From: an uncultured Acidimicrobiaceae bacterium
GTDB lineage: Bacteria > Actinomycetota > Acidimicrobiia > Acidimicrobiales > RAAP-2
Length of the DNA: 64,000 bases
Direction of reading: 5' to 3'
Assembly: GCA_937975915.1 (NCBI GenBank)
Contig: CALJTY010000030.1
Coordinates: 1-64,000, forward strand
The position numbers and the translations under genes are program-made. This document shows positions 53,236-63,238 of the stretch, in pieces; the stretch's first letter is position 1; each line of letters opens with the position of its first letter. The notes beneath the pieces are model-generated. The model was not told the DNA's origin and searched no databases. It saw only the letters and a list, made by a program, of their open reading frames with translations.

Positions 53236-54277
53236 GTTTTTCCAATTCGTCTAGGGCGTTCCACTTCGTTGCAGCATTAATACCACGCTCAATCATTGTC
53301 ATGAACATCCGGTCTCCACGTTCAGTCTGCTCAACCAGCACCGCGGCACACACCAGCATCACCACTGGCTGCAATGTGTAGCGAGAGAACTCTTTCCTGG
53401 CAATGTCTAGAGGAAGTGAACCACCTAGTCGTGAAAGTTCTGTGAGGTAGTAGTTAATTAATTCGTCTTCGTAGGTGTTGCGATCTTGTTCCGTGAGGCT
53501 GGTGGTTAAAAAGTACGCAACATCGAGCATGGGGCTGCCAACACTCACGGTCTGCCAGTCAACAACGCAGAGTGGCACTGTGCCGCCCTTCGCGTCAAAG
53601 AGAAGATTGTCAGTTCGAAAGTCGCCGTGGGTCACGCACGGGGCGTAAGGCTTGTAGCCACGGAATTTATCGAGACTCAATGACAGCCTCTTCACGAAAG
53701 TAATCAGGCTCGGATCAACTGAGTCCGCGTATCGCTCGATGAACTGTGTGAATAATGCGGGAAGAATTGCTTCCATGAGTGGCGCAAGTGACTCAGAGAC
53801 TCCACCCAGCCAGTCAGCACCGTGCAGCTCAGTGTCATTCATTGTTGGAGCGTGAAGCCCAGCGAGTTCTTTAAGGCCAGTCATGGCCATCTCTTTTGTG
53901 ATGCCTTCAAATTGGTCAGCAACGTTGGCGGGTGCCATGTCTTCTAAAAGGATCAGGAAGTTGTCTTCGTCGTCACGCTCGACGTAAAAACACTCAGGTG
54001 TTCTGGTCTCGAGTGTTGGGGCTAGATACTTGTAGAAGGAAGTTTCACGTAGATAGAGCTGTTGCATCTTTGCAGTTGCGCGACTGGTTTCGTCTTGGGA
54101 TGGAGCCTTGGCAACGAAGGAAAAATTTCCTTCGTTAGACGTAAGCGAGAAACGGACACAAAGAGCGACCTGACCATTGCCAACACGTTGCGTTTCGATT
54201 TTTGATTCAAGTGAGCTTTCAAAATGTGAACTGAGCCAGCTCACATCTATTTGCTCGATGCTTGGAATTGATTCCAT
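53222..54277 (-). CDS. APH/ecdysteroid-kinase-like phosphotransferase
   Basis: A 351-residue kinase-fold protein. 'VTHGDFRTDNLLFD' gives the catalytic Asp and Asn, and 'CVVDWQTVSVGSPMLDVAYF' the metal site; 'FSFVAKAP' holds the ATP lysine. 'FLILLEDMAPANVADQFEG' is typical of ecdysteroid-kinase-like (EcKL) members. It likely phosphorylates a small hydroxylated molecule. First gene of a two-gene unit with the DUF7064/7065-like gene. Confidence 0.8.
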   Translation of the reverse strand: MESIPSIEQIDVSWLSSHFESSLESKIETQRVGNGQVALCVRFSLTSNEGNFSFVAKAPSQDETSRATAKMQQLYLRETSFYKYLAPTLETRTPECFYVERDDEDNFLILLEDMAPANVADQFEGITKEMAMTGLKELAGLHAPTMNDTELHGADWLGGVSESLAPLMEAILPALFTQFIERYADSVDPSLITFVKRLSLSLDKFRGYKPYAPCVTHGDFRTDNLLFDAKGGTVPLCVVDWQTVSVGSPMLDVAYFLTTSLTEQDRNTYEDELINYYLTELSRLGGSLPLDIARKEFSRYTLQPVVMLVCAAVLVEQTERGDRMFMTMIERGINAATKWNALDELEKHAAS

Positions 54278-54369
54278 ACTGCCCCCCAGAACAGTTTGCC
54301 CTAAAACTCCTTTCTAAGAAGTTGCCAAGAATGGCTACATTTCTCCTATCGGTAGACCAGAATTGAGAA

Positions 54370-54981
54370 ATGTCATCTTTCGTTCAAAGTTATGGGTACT
54401 GGGCACTTCTGCTTCTTGCAATCGTCGAATCGATGTGCCTTCCAATTCCATCTGAGGTCACCTTCGGTTTTGCGGGGGCACTCTGCACCGCTGCGGTCAC
54501 GGGCCATGCTCAGTTCTCAATGTGGGCTGTGATTGTTGTCGGAACTGTTGGTTCAGTAATTGGATCAGTCATTGCGTATGAAGTTGGTCGCACCGCCGGA
54601 CGCTCAATCGTCGATCGCTGGGGCAAATGGATTCTGTTAACGCACAAAGACCTGGACGCCATGGAGCGTTGGTTTGAAAAGTTTGGTCCCGTCTCAGTTC
54701 TGATTGGACGAGTAGTTCCTGTGGTTCGCACTGTTATTTCTGTTCCAGCTGGAATTGCTGAAATGAAGCGTGGACGCTTTATGGCACTGACCGCCGTTGG
54801 AGCTGCAGCTTGGGTGTCGTTACTTGCTGCACTCGGTTACGCCGCTGGCGCTAACTGGGAGCGAGTCAGCAAGAACTTTCACATGGCACAAACACCGATG
54901 ATTATTCTCATCGTGTTGCTAATGGCACTTGGATTTTGGCACCGAATTAAAACTGTTCGTCGCCACAACTCTTCGAACTAG
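54370..54981 (+). CDS. DedA family membrane protein
   Basis: A 203-residue membrane protein: ESMCLPIPSEVTFGFAGALC, YEVGRTAGRSIVDRWGKWIL, then the conserved FGPVSVLIGRVVPVVRTVIS with VPAGIAEMKRGRF. DedA proteins flip undecaprenyl phosphate or phospholipids or maintain proton motive force. Overlaps the convergent bcp by 4 bp. Confidence 0.92.
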   Translation: MSSFVQSYGYWALLLLAIVESMCLPIPSEVTFGFAGALCTAAVTGHAQFSMWAVIVVGTVGSVIGSVIAYEVGRTAGRSIVDRWGKWILLTHKDLDAMERWFEKFGPVSVLIGRVVPVVRTVISVPAGIAEMKRGRFMALTAVGAAAWVSLLAALGYAAGANWERVSKNFHMAQTPMIILIVLLMALGFWHRIKTVRRHNSSN

Positions 54982-55445
54982 TTCGAAAGTGATTTCAGCA
55001 CGCGTGCAGCGTGTCCATCAGTCTTGACGCCATACATTGCTTGCTCAACTTTTCCAGTTGGTCCAATGACGAAGGTTGAGCGAATGATGCCGATTGTTTT
55101 CTTGCCGTACATCATCTTTTCGCCGTAGGCACCGAACTTCTCCATGACCTTTTTGTCTGGATCACTTAAGAGATCGAAGCTGAGCCCATACTTCTTTCGA
55201 AACGCAACGTGAGATGCAGCGTCATCGGGCGATACTCCTAGAACAGTGACTTTTAGTTTCTTGTATCCACTCAGTTCGTCATTGAACTGACACGCTTCTC
55301 TCGTGCAGCCCGGAGTGTCATCTTCAGGGTAAAAGTAGAGAACGTAACGCTGACCGAGTAGATCTTTGGAAGATACCTTCTTGCCACTCTGGTTAGTAAG
55401 GGTGAATGCTGGTGCTTTTGCACCAATCTCTAGTCTCGCCATCAT
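54978..55445 (-). CDS. bcp: Thiol peroxidase Bcp (peroxiredoxin Q)
   Basis: A 155-residue peroxiredoxin: APAFTLTNQSGKKVSSKDLL, YFYPEDDTPGCTREACQFND with peroxidatic Cys in PGC and resolving Cys in EAC (C-x4-C). Reduces hydroperoxides. AGGAG lies 4 nt before the second ATG (55442), which is probably the used start. Confidence 0.95.
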   Translation of the reverse strand: MMARLEIGAKAPAFTLTNQSGKKVSSKDLLGQRYVLYFYPEDDTPGCTREACQFNDELSGYKKLKVTVLGVSPDDAASHVAFRKKYGLSFDLLSDPDKKVMEKFGAYGEKMMYGKKTIGIIRSTFVIGPTGKVEQAMYGVKTDGHAARVLKSLSN

Positions 55446-55473
55446 GCTCCTAAAAGTTTTCGATTAAAACAAA

Positions 55474-55543
55474 GAACCGTCACGTAGACTAGGACACGAA
55501 GCTCTAGAAGTGAGCTTGGGCCCACACTTTCGAACGACGGTTC
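55474..55543 (+). promoter_or_regulatory. Promoter and structured leader of the DEAD-box helicase
   Basis: TAGACT at 55485-55490 could be a -10, giving a leader of about 75 nt. A stem AAGCTC/GAGCTT (55499-55517) would lie at its 5' end. GAACCGTC (55474) and GACGGTTC (55536) form a wider 8-bp inverted repeat. Confidence 0.35.
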
Positions 55544-55573
55544 CGGGTCCGACCGAGAAAAGACCGTAGTTCC

Positions 55574-56815
55574 GTGAGTAGTGAATCCCCGGAGCTTGTG
55601 ACGTCGTCACAAGACTCGTATGACACCAATAAAACCTTCGCTGAATTAGGCGTTGATCCCAAGCTCTGTGAAACACTGAGCGCCCAAGGCATCACTGTTG
55701 CCTTTCCTATCCAGGCCATGACAATTCATGACGCTCTGGCGGGATGTGACGTTTGTGGAAAGGCGAAGACCGGTTCTGGAAAGACACTGGGTTTTGGACT
55801 TCCAATGCTGCAGCGTGTGGCACGAAGTGAAAAAGAAATCATTCCTGAAGGCGGGCCAGCTCGTCCTCGTGGACTCGTGCTTCTGCCAACACGTGAACTT
55901 GCAGTGCAGGTTCACGAAGTTCTTGAACCACTCGGTAAAGCACTCGGACTTCACGTCAACGCTGTCTATGGTGGCGCTGACATTGAAAAGCAAGTGAAGT
56001 CGCTGAAGAAGGGTTGCGATGTCATCATTGCAACCCCGGGTCGTCTCATTGACCTCGGTGACCGTGGAGAGCTCAATGTAGAAAACCTCGACGTTCTCGT
56101 CCTTGACGAAGCCGACCGCATGGCTGACATGGGCTTTATGCCACAGGTTGAATGGGTCCTTCGCCGTATTGCAGAACACCCACACCAGACGCTGTTGTTC
56201 TCAGCAACTCTCGACGGCGCTATTGACCGTCTCGTTAAGCGTTACCTCACTGATCCTGTTTTTCACGAAGTCGCCAGTGACTCACAAACAGTTTCAAACA
56301 TGGTGCATCACTTCCTCAATGTTCACCAAATGGACCGTGTGAAGGTTGTTGCCAACATCTGTAAGTCAATGGATAAGACCATTATCTTCTGTCGCACCAA
56401 GCGTGGCGCAGATCGCCTCGTAGAGCAACTGCAAAAAGAAGGCGTTGACGCTGCAGCGATTCACGGAGATCTAAAGCAAAGTCAGCGCGAAAAAGCGCTT
56501 GCGGACTTCACCGCTGACAAGCTCTCAGTCCTTGTAGCAACTGACGTTGCAGCTCGTGGAATTCACATTGACGGTGTTGACTGTGTCATTCACTTCGATC
56601 CTCCAGAAGACCACAAGGCATACCTGCACCGCTCGGGCCGCACAGCTCGTGCTGGATCGACTGGCGTTGTTGTTTCCATGCTGCTCTATAACCAGATCAT
56701 TGAAGCTGAGGTAATCATGCGCCGCATTGCGCTTAAGCGCCCAGTTGTGGAAGTGTTCTCTAACGACAAACGACTTAAAGATCTCGCTAACTGGGATCCG
56801 ACTTCAGAGGAATAA
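55574..56815 (+). CDS. DEAD-box RNA helicase
   Basis: A 413-residue SF2 helicase. Q motif (FPIQAMTIHDAL), Walker A AKTGSGKT at 64-71, PTRELA, TPGRL, DEAD at 178-181, SAT, and the second-domain motifs TDVAARGIHIDGVD and HRSGRTARAG. It has only a short C-terminal extension and so resembles a minimal RhlE/SrmB type. Unwinds RNA in ribosome assembly or mRNA decay. GTG start. Followed after 2 bp by the PIG-L gene. Confidence 0.93.
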   Translation: MSSESPELVTSSQDSYDTNKTFAELGVDPKLCETLSAQGITVAFPIQAMTIHDALAGCDVCGKAKTGSGKTLGFGLPMLQRVARSEKEIIPEGGPARPRGLVLLPTRELAVQVHEVLEPLGKALGLHVNAVYGGADIEKQVKSLKKGCDVIIATPGRLIDLGDRGELNVENLDVLVLDEADRMADMGFMPQVEWVLRRIAEHPHQTLLFSATLDGAIDRLVKRYLTDPVFHEVASDSQTVSNMVHHFLNVHQMDRVKVVANICKSMDKTIIFCRTKRGADRLVEQLQKEGVDAAAIHGDLKQSQREKALADFTADKLSVLVATDVAARGIHIDGVDCVIHFDPPEDHKAYLHRSGRTARAGSTGVVVSMLLYNQIIEAEVIMRRIALKRPVVEVFSNDKRLKDLANWDPTSEE

Positions 56816-56817
56816 CA

Positions 56818-57561
56818 ATGGCCAAGAAGAAATCTGCAACACCTGTCTACAAACACGATGACAGTATTAAAAAAGCGCTCGTCATTGTTGCGCACCCTGA
56901 TGACATTGACTTTGGAGTCGCTGGAACAGTGGCAGCTCTCACCAAGCACGGTGTTGAGGTTGCCTACTGTCTCGTAACTTCAGGTGACGCTGGTGGTGAT
57001 GCTTCAACGCACACCAAGGCTGAGCGCGCGGCATACCGCGAAGCCGAGCAGACCGCAGCCGCGAAAGTTGTCGGCGTCACTGATCTCACATTCCTTGGCT
57101 ACGCCGACGGTGAAGTTGAAGTAACGCTGCAGCTCAGAAAAGATATCTCGAGAGCCATTCGCGTCCATCAGCCAGACCTCGTTATTACTCAGAATCCAGA
57201 ACGCAACTGGGACCGCATGTTCGCAAGTCACCCCGACCACATGGCGGCTGGTGAGGCAACAGTTCGCGCAATCTACCCAGATGCACGTAATCCTCACTTC
57301 AAGCCAGAGCTTCTAGATGAGGGCCATCAGCCTCACGCCGTAAAGCAACTCTGGTTCTCATCACCTAATCCAACAATGGTGGTGGACATCACTAAGACGA
57401 TTAACACAAAGATCGAAGCGTTGAAGTGTCACGAAAGCCAAGTTGGTGGAAATGAAAACCTAGACACGATGATTCGTGAATGGGCGGCCACCACCGCAAA
57501 AGCAAACGGGATGAAAAAGAAGCGCTTCGCTGAAGCGTTTCGTGTTGTTATAACTGGCTAG
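56818..57561 (+). CDS. PIG-L family deacetylase
   Basis: A 247-residue protein of the GlcNAc-PI deacetylase fold: [20 protein letters not shown] (zinc site HPDD), [20 protein letters not shown], and [20 protein letters not shown]. In actinobacteria related proteins act in mycothiol synthesis (MshB) or conjugate cleavage (Mca), but length and motifs alone do not decide here. AGAGGA ribosome site. Overlaps acnA by 4 bp convergently. Confidence 0.87.
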   Translation: MAKKKSATPVYKHDDSIKKALVIVAHPDDIDFGVAGTVAALTKHGVEVAYCLVTSGDAGGDASTHTKAERAAYREAEQTAAAKVVGVTDLTFLGYADGEVEVTLQLRKDISRAIRVHQPDLVITQNPERNWDRMFASHPDHMAAGEATVRAIYPDARNPHFKPELLDEGHQPHAVKQLWFSSPNPTMVVDITKTINTKIEALKCHESQVGGNENLDTMIREWAATTAKANGMKKKRFAEAFRVVITG

Positions 57562-60242
57562 TTAGCAGCGAGTTGGCGAAGTACGAAGTTAAGTACTCCA
57601 CCGTGGCGGTAGTACTCAGCTTCAGTTGGCGTATCAATGCGTAGTCGCACTTCAAACTTCAGCTCTTCACCGTTTGCACGCTTCGCAGTTACTTGAACAG
57701 TCGGAACAGTCTCGCCACGGTTAAGTGGGTCGAGTCCCGAAATTTCAAATACTTCGGTGCCATCAAGCTTGTAGGTCTCCGCAGTTTCTCCGGCCTTGAA
57801 CTGAAGTGGAAGAATTCCCATTCCTACAAGGTTTGAACGGTGAATGCGCTCGAAGCTCTCAACGAGAACTGCCTTCACTCCGAGGAGCTTGGTTCCCTTC
57901 GCGGCCCAGTCACGGCTTGATCCGCTTCCGTATTCTTTGCCACCAATAATCATCAGGGGAGTGCCCTCTTCTTGGTAAAGCATCGAAGCGTCGTAGATGA
58001 ACATCTCTTCGTTCTCTGGGAACTTGATAGTGATGCCACCTTCAGTACCGGGTGCGACTTGGTTGCGAAGACGAATGTTCGCGAACGTTCCGCGCATCAT
58101 CACTTCGTGGTTTCCACGTCGCGTTCCATAACTGTTGAAGTCCTGAGCCTTTACGCCCTTCTCGGTGAGGTAGAGACCACCAGGCACATTGGCGCGAATG
58201 TTTCCAGCAGGCGAGATGTGGTCAGTGGTTACTGAGTCACCGAGTTTTGCTAGAACGCGAATGCCAGTGAAGTCTGAAACAACACCAGGCTGCATTGAGA
58301 GTCCATCAAAGAATGGCGAAAGCTTCACGTAGGTTGATGAACTGTCCCATGCGTAGGTCACAGCGTTCGTTGCAGGAACACCCTGCCAACGCTCGTCACC
58401 ACTGAAGGCACTGGCGTAACGCTCTTCGAACATCTGGGGAGTCAGTGATGCACGAACTGCTGCGGCAACATCTGCGTCAGTTGGCCAGACGTCTTTTAGA
58501 AATACTGGCTGACCGTTTGATCCGGTGCCGAGCGGTTCTGTATTGAGGTCAATGTCAACTGTTCCAGCGAGTGAGTAGGCCACGACTAGTGGAGGAGACG
58601 CAAGGAAGTTCTGCTTCACGTCTGGGTGAATGCGACCTTCAAAGTTACGGTTTCCCGACAGCACTGAAACCACTGAAAGGTCATGTTCATTAACTGCGTC
58701 GGACACACCGTCAAGTAGTGGGCCAGTGTTTCCAATGCAGGTGGTGCAACCGTATCCAGCGAGGTAGAAACCAAGCTTGTCGAGTGGCTCAACAAGGTTG
58801 GCCTTCTCGAGATAGTCCATAACCACGCGGCTTCCAGGAGCAAGTGAAGTCTTTACCCACGGCTTAGCGCTCAGTCCGAGTTCTACGGCCTTCTTGGCAA
58901 CTAGTCCAGCAGCAACAAGTACTGAAGGGTTAGAAGTATTGGTGCAAGAAGTAATCGCAGCAACTGTTACGGCTCCGTCGCTAATGCTTTGCGCATAATC
59001 CTTACCAGCGACTGTCTTTACGTCACGTCCGAGTGCAGTTTTAAATGCACCACGAACACCGCTAAGCGACACGCGGTCTTGTGGACGCTTTGGTCCTGCG
59101 AGCGATGGCTCGACAGTTGCCAGGTCAAGCTCTACGTACTCTGAATACACCGGCTCAGCTGCTCCAGCTTCGTGCCAGATTCCCTGGGCCTTGGCGTACG
59201 CCTCAACGAGTTCGAGTTGCGTCTTTGGACGTCCAGTGAATGCGAGGTAGTCAATGGTGATCTGGTCAATCGGGAAGATTGCACATGTTGCTCCGTATTC
59301 AGGAGCCATGTTTCCAATTGTTGCGCGAGTTTCAAGCGAAAGTGACGTCACGCCAGGACCGAAGGCTTCAACAAACTTTCCAACCACGCCTTGTTTGCGA
59401 AGTAGTTCAGTAATGGTGAGCACCACGTCAGTTGCAGTAACACCTTCTTTAGGTGATCCGCTGAGTCGAAGTCCAACTACTGGTGGAATCAACATTGATG
59501 TTGGTTGACCGAGCATTCCTGCTTCTGCTTCAATTCCTCCAACGCCCCATCCAAGAACTCCAAGACCGTTCACCATGGTGGTGTGTGAGTCAGTTCCAAC
59601 AACGGTGTCGAGATAAGCAACGCCGTCATTTTCAAAAACAACGCGGGCGAGGTGTTCGAGGTTTACTTGGTGACAGATTCCCATTCCTGGTGGCACCACG
59701 CGGAACTGCTTAAACGAACTCTGGGCCCACTTGAGAAAGGTGTAGCGCTCGACGTTGCGGTCGTATTCAATGGCAACGTTTTGTTCGTAGCTTTCTGGTG
59801 TTCCAGTGCGCTCAAGAATTACTGAGTGGTCAATGACGAGTTCGACTGGAACAAGTGGGTTGATCTTGGCTGGGTCGCCGCCGAGGGCAATGATTGCGTC
59901 ACGCATTGAAGCGAGGTCAACAACTGCAGGAACTCCGGTGAGGTCTTGCATCAGAACGCGCTCAGGGGTGAAGGCGATTTCCTTCGCATCGTCTCCGGCT
60001 GCTTCACCGTGTCTGCTTGGGGTATCAGCCCATTTAGCGAGTGCTTCAATGTCTGATGCTGTGACCTTCGCGCCGTCTTCGTGACGTAGCAAGTTCTCTA
60101 GAAGCACCTTGATTGAATACGGCAGTTTGTCGACACCTAACTTCTTAAGCGCATCTGCTTGAAGCGAGTAATAGGTAAGTGAGCGGCCGCCAACATTTAG
60201 CGTGCTCTTCGACTGGAAGCTGTTGAGTGAGGGGGATGTCAT
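57558..60242 (-). CDS. acnA: Aconitate hydratase AcnA
   Basis: An 894-residue aconitase/IRP1 type enzyme of the TCA cycle. Fe-S cysteines in [17 protein letters not shown] and [13 protein letters not shown]; substrate residues in [20 protein letters not shown], and the swivelling C-terminal domain with [15 protein letters not shown]. Full length. GGAG lies close before the ATG. Confidence 0.97.
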   Translation of the reverse strand: MTSPSLNSFQSKSTLNVGGRSLTYYSLQADALKKLGVDKLPYSIKVLLENLLRHEDGAKVTASDIEALAKWADTPSRHGEAAGDDAKEIAFTPERVLMQDLTGVPAVVDLASMRDAIIALGGDPAKINPLVPVELVIDHSVILERTGTPESYEQNVAIEYDRNVERYTFLKWAQSSFKQFRVVPPGMGICHQVNLEHLARVVFENDGVAYLDTVVGTDSHTTMVNGLGVLGWGVGGIEAEAGMLGQPTSMLIPPVVGLRLSGSPKEGVTATDVVLTITELLRKQGVVGKFVEAFGPGVTSLSLETRATIGNMAPEYGATCAIFPIDQITIDYLAFTGRPKTQLELVEAYAKAQGIWHEAGAAEPVYSEYVELDLATVEPSLAGPKRPQDRVSLSGVRGAFKTALGRDVKTVAGKDYAQSISDGAVTVAAITSCTNTSNPSVLVAAGLVAKKAVELGLSAKPWVKTSLAPGSRVVMDYLEKANLVEPLDKLGFYLAGYGCTTCIGNTGPLLDGVSDAVNEHDLSVVSVLSGNRNFEGRIHPDVKQNFLASPPLVVAYSLAGTVDIDLNTEPLGTGSNGQPVFLKDVWPTDADVAAAVRASLTPQMFEERYASAFSGDERWQGVPATNAVTYAWDSSSTYVKLSPFFDGLSMQPGVVSDFTGIRVLAKLGDSVTTDHISPAGNIRANVPGGLYLTEKGVKAQDFNSYGTRRGNHEVMMRGTFANIRLRNQVAPGTEGGITIKFPENEEMFIYDASMLYQEEGTPLMIIGGKEYGSGSSRDWAAKGTKLLGVKAVLVESFERIHRSNLVGMGILPLQFKAGETAETYKLDGTEVFEISGLDPLNRGETVPTVQVTAKRANGEELKFEVRLRIDTPTEAEYYRHGGVLNFVLRQLAAN

Positions 60243-60325
60243 GTCTCCATTCTACGACCGAGATGAGGTCAGTATTTCTGGACACTGGCACGGTGAAGTG
60301 GCTAAAAAGTGGGAGACTGGACGTT

Positions 60326-62044
60326 ATGACCAGCACGTATGACCTTCTCGCTTCGCGCCTGCAAAAAGCGTTCGACAGCGTCGTTCCTAGTGCTGACCCG
60401 GTACTTCGCCCTTCAGATCGCAGCGATTACCAGGCGAATGGAGTCATGGCCCTAGCCAAGCAAGTTGGAAAGCCGCCACGTGAGGTGGCTGAACTTGTCG
60501 TTGCAGCACTTGACGTCGCCGACATCGCAACAGTTGAAATTGCTGGTCCCGGGTTCTTGAACCTCAACCTCACCACGCAGGTCTTCAATACACAACTTCG
60601 AGAGCTCAGCAATGACCCACGCCTCGGACTTGAGAAGTCCAGCGCACCCAAGACTGTGGTCATTGACTACTCAGCGCCAAACGTTGCAAAAGAGATGCAC
60701 GTTGGTCACCTTCGCTCCACGGTGATTGGTGACGCGCTCGCTCGAATGAACCGCTTTGTTGGTAACAGCGTCATTGCGAGAAATCACATTGGCGACTGGG
60801 GCACACCTTTTGGAATGCTGATTGAGCACTTGCTCGATCTCGGTGAAGACCAAGCTGTCGCAGAACTATCTATTGGTGACCTTGACACTTTCTACAAGGG
60901 AGCGAGAGAGAAGTTTGAAGCCGATGACGCCTTCAAACAGCGCAGTCGACTTCGTGTTGTGGCTCTTCAAGGTGGCGACAAAGAAACTCTTCGACTCTGG
61001 AAGATTCTCGTTGATCAGTCAGTTGCGTATTTCGCTGAGGTGTATCAAAAACTCGACGTCACGCTGACCCCTGATGACAACGTGGGTGAGTCGTTCTATA
61101 ACGACATGCTCGATGACGTTGTGAAAGACCTCAGCGCCAAGGGTCTCATCACTGACAGTGATGGAGCGCTCTGCGTGTTCCCGCCGGGATTTGTAAACCG
61201 CGACGATGAACCACTACCAATGATTGTGCAAAAGCGTGATGAAGGATTCGGATACGCAGCAACTGACCTCGCTGCAATTCGTAATCGTGTGAGTGGTCTG
61301 AAGGCAGACGAAATTCTTTACGTCGTGGGAACTCCTCAGGCACAACACTTCGACATGCTCTATGCAGTTGCGCGCATGGCTGGATGGTTGCCAGAGAATG
61401 TTCGCTGCGAACATGTTTCGTTCGGTCACGTCCTCGGTCCAGACCGCAAGATGTTTAAGTCGCGAAGTGGCGGCACCGTAAAGCTCGTAGGACTACTGGA
61501 TGAAGCGATTGAGCGCGCTGACGCGGCACTCGTTGCACGTGGCAGCGAACTGAGTGACGCTGATCGAACTGCACTCGCCACAGACATTGCTCGCGCTGCA
61601 ATTAAATACACCGACCTCTCTACAGAACGCCAGCGTGACTACATTTTTGATCTGGACCGCATGCTCGCCTTCGAAGGTGATACTGGTCCGTATCTTCAGT
61701 ACGCGCACGCTCGACTTCGTTCAATCTTTCGCCGCCTCGATGCGCCGTATGTTCCTGGTGAAGCAACGTTCGCACTGGAAAGCCCCCAAGAGCGCCAGCT
61801 GGCCCTCGGACTCTTGGCTCTTCCTGAAGCTTTTGACGTGGCTTTTCAAACATTGCAGCCCCACAAGCTCTGCACCTACCTGTTCGATCTAGCCCAGCGA
61901 TTTACAACTTTTTATGAGGCCTGCCCAGTCCTCAGTTCAGAAGGGGCTCTTCGCGCCGAGCGACTTGCCTTGTGTGAATTGACCGCCAGAACCCTGGAAC
62001 TTGGACTTTCATTACTGGGCATCGCTGCGCCGCAGCAGATGTAG
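60326..62044 (+). CDS. argS: Arginyl-tRNA synthetase
   Basis: A 572-residue class I synthetase. N-terminal ADD1-like domain (MTSTYDLLASRLQKAF), HVGH at 125-128 in NVAKEMHVGHLRSTVIGD, the degenerate KMSKS as RKMFKSRSGG, and a C-terminal DALR domain (YLQYAHARLRSIFRRL). ATG 60326 is chosen for GGGAG about 10 nt upstream and the standard N-terminus; a longer frame from 60227 overlaps the acnA promoter. Confidence 0.96.
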   Translation: MTSTYDLLASRLQKAFDSVVPSADPVLRPSDRSDYQANGVMALAKQVGKPPREVAELVVAALDVADIATVEIAGPGFLNLNLTTQVFNTQLRELSNDPRLGLEKSSAPKTVVIDYSAPNVAKEMHVGHLRSTVIGDALARMNRFVGNSVIARNHIGDWGTPFGMLIEHLLDLGEDQAVAELSIGDLDTFYKGAREKFEADDAFKQRSRLRVVALQGGDKETLRLWKILVDQSVAYFAEVYQKLDVTLTPDDNVGESFYNDMLDDVVKDLSAKGLITDSDGALCVFPPGFVNRDDEPLPMIVQKRDEGFGYAATDLAAIRNRVSGLKADEILYVVGTPQAQHFDMLYAVARMAGWLPENVRCEHVSFGHVLGPDRKMFKSRSGGTVKLVGLLDEAIERADAALVARGSELSDADRTALATDIARAAIKYTDLSTERQRDYIFDLDRMLAFEGDTGPYLQYAHARLRSIFRRLDAPYVPGEATFALESPQERQLALGLLALPEAFDVAFQTLQPHKLCTYLFDLAQRFTTFYEACPVLSSEGALRAERLALCELTARTLELGLSLLGIAAPQQM

Positions 62045-62053
62045 AGTCCCTGT

Positions 62054-62078
62054 AGGGCGAATTGCCCTTCTTGATTTT
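62054..62078 (+). terminator. Weak terminator after argS
   Basis: AGGGC-GAATT-GCCCT stem of 5 bp followed by TTCTTGATTTTT. Confidence 0.45.
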
Positions 62079-62089
62079 TGGGGGATGAC

Positions 62090-63238
62090 ATGAAAGTAAA
62101 AGCCGCAATCGTTACTGAGAAGAACGGTCCTTGGCATACAGAGGAAATCGAAATCGATGAGCCAAAGGCCTTCGAAGTTCGAGTGAAGATGGCGTACGCC
62201 GGAATGTGTCACTCTGACGAACACACTCGCACCGGTGACATCACTGCACCTCTCGAAGTTCTTAACTTCTTCGGAACCGACTCAATGTTCCCAGTAATTG
62301 GTGGACACGAAGGATCTGGCGTTATTGAAGCAGTGGGTCCAAGCGTTTCAGGTCTTGCTGTTGGTGACCACGTTGCTGTTTCATTCATCCCGGCATGTGG
62401 TCGCTGCAAGTCATGTGCATCAGGTGCTCCGTATGTATGTGACCTTGGTGCAAACACACTTGCTGGTCCAATGATGTCTGACAACACCTGGCGTCACCAC
62501 TGGGAAGACCAGAACTTGAACCGTATGTGCCAGCTCGGAACATTCTCAGAGCAAATTGTTGTGCACGAGGCTTCAGTTGTGAAGATCGACCCTTGGTATG
62601 ACCTCAAGGCTGCAGCACTTATCTCATGTGGTTTCGCATCAGGTTGGGGTTCAGCTGTTAACCGAGGTGGCGTAAAGCCTGGAGACGTTGTTGCAGTAAT
62701 CGGTGTTGGTGGACTTGGTTCTGCAGCAGTACAGGGTGCACTGCACGCTGGTGCTCGCGCCGTCATTGCAATTGACACCAACCCAACCAAGGTTGAGCGC
62801 GCCATGAAGCTCGGAGCAACCCACGGTGCAAGTTCTGCACTTGAAGCTGCATTCAGTTTCCTTGGTGAACTCACAAGTGGACAGAACTGTGACGTAATTG
62901 TTCTAACGCCGGGACGTCTTACTGGTGAGCTCATTGAAGAAGCTCGTTCCATCCTTGCCAAGAATGGAACAATCGTGGCAACTGGCATTGCGCCGTTCGA
63001 CCAGACTGAAGTAACTGTGAACATGGCTATGTTGACCCTCTGGAACCAGCAGATTCTGGGTTCAGTGTTTGGATCAACTGCACCACGAGTTCAGATTCCA
63101 CTTCTTCTTCGTCTACACCACGAAGGCAAGATTCAAGTTAACGAACTTGTTACCAAGGAATACTCAATTGACGAAGTCAACCAGGGTTACCTTGACCTCG
63201 AAGCAGGACTCAACGTTCGAGGCGTAGTTAAGTTCTAG
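62090..63238 (+). CDS. NDMA-dependent (mycofactocin-type) alcohol dehydrogenase
   Basis: A 382-residue zinc alcohol dehydrogenase. Catalytic zinc: AGMCHSDEH and GGHEGSGVI; structural zinc: PACGRCKSCASGAPYVC; Rossmann site GVGGLGSAAVQGA. The insert 'MMSDNTWRHHWEDQNLNRMC' and overall pattern match the NDMA-dependent family (TIGR03989-like), whose nicotinamide stays bound and is regenerated through mycofactocin. ATG 62090 is chosen for GGGGGA upstream. The convergent mftF supports the assignment. Confidence 0.9.
   Translation: MKVKAAIVTEKNGPWHTEEIEIDEPKAFEVRVKMAYAGMCHSDEHTRTGDITAPLEVLNFFGTDSMFPVIGGHEGSGVIEAVGPSVSGLAVGDHVAVSFIPACGRCKSCASGAPYVCDLGANTLAGPMMSDNTWRHHWEDQNLNRMCQLGTFSEQIVVHEASVVKIDPWYDLKAAALISCGFASGWGSAVNRGGVKPGDVVAVIGVGGLGSAAVQGALHAGARAVIAIDTNPTKVERAMKLGATHGASSALEAAFSFLGELTSGQNCDVIVLTPGRLTGELIEEARSILAKNGTIVATGIAPFDQTEVTVNMAMLTLWNQQILGSVFGSTAPRVQIPLLLRLHHEGKIQVNELVTKEYSIDEVNQGYLDLEAGLNVRGVVKF

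Noticed and set aside
60227..60325. Longer argS frame
   Set aside because: It overlaps the acnA start region and lacks a ribosome site; the ATG at 60326 has GGGAG and the standard N-terminus.
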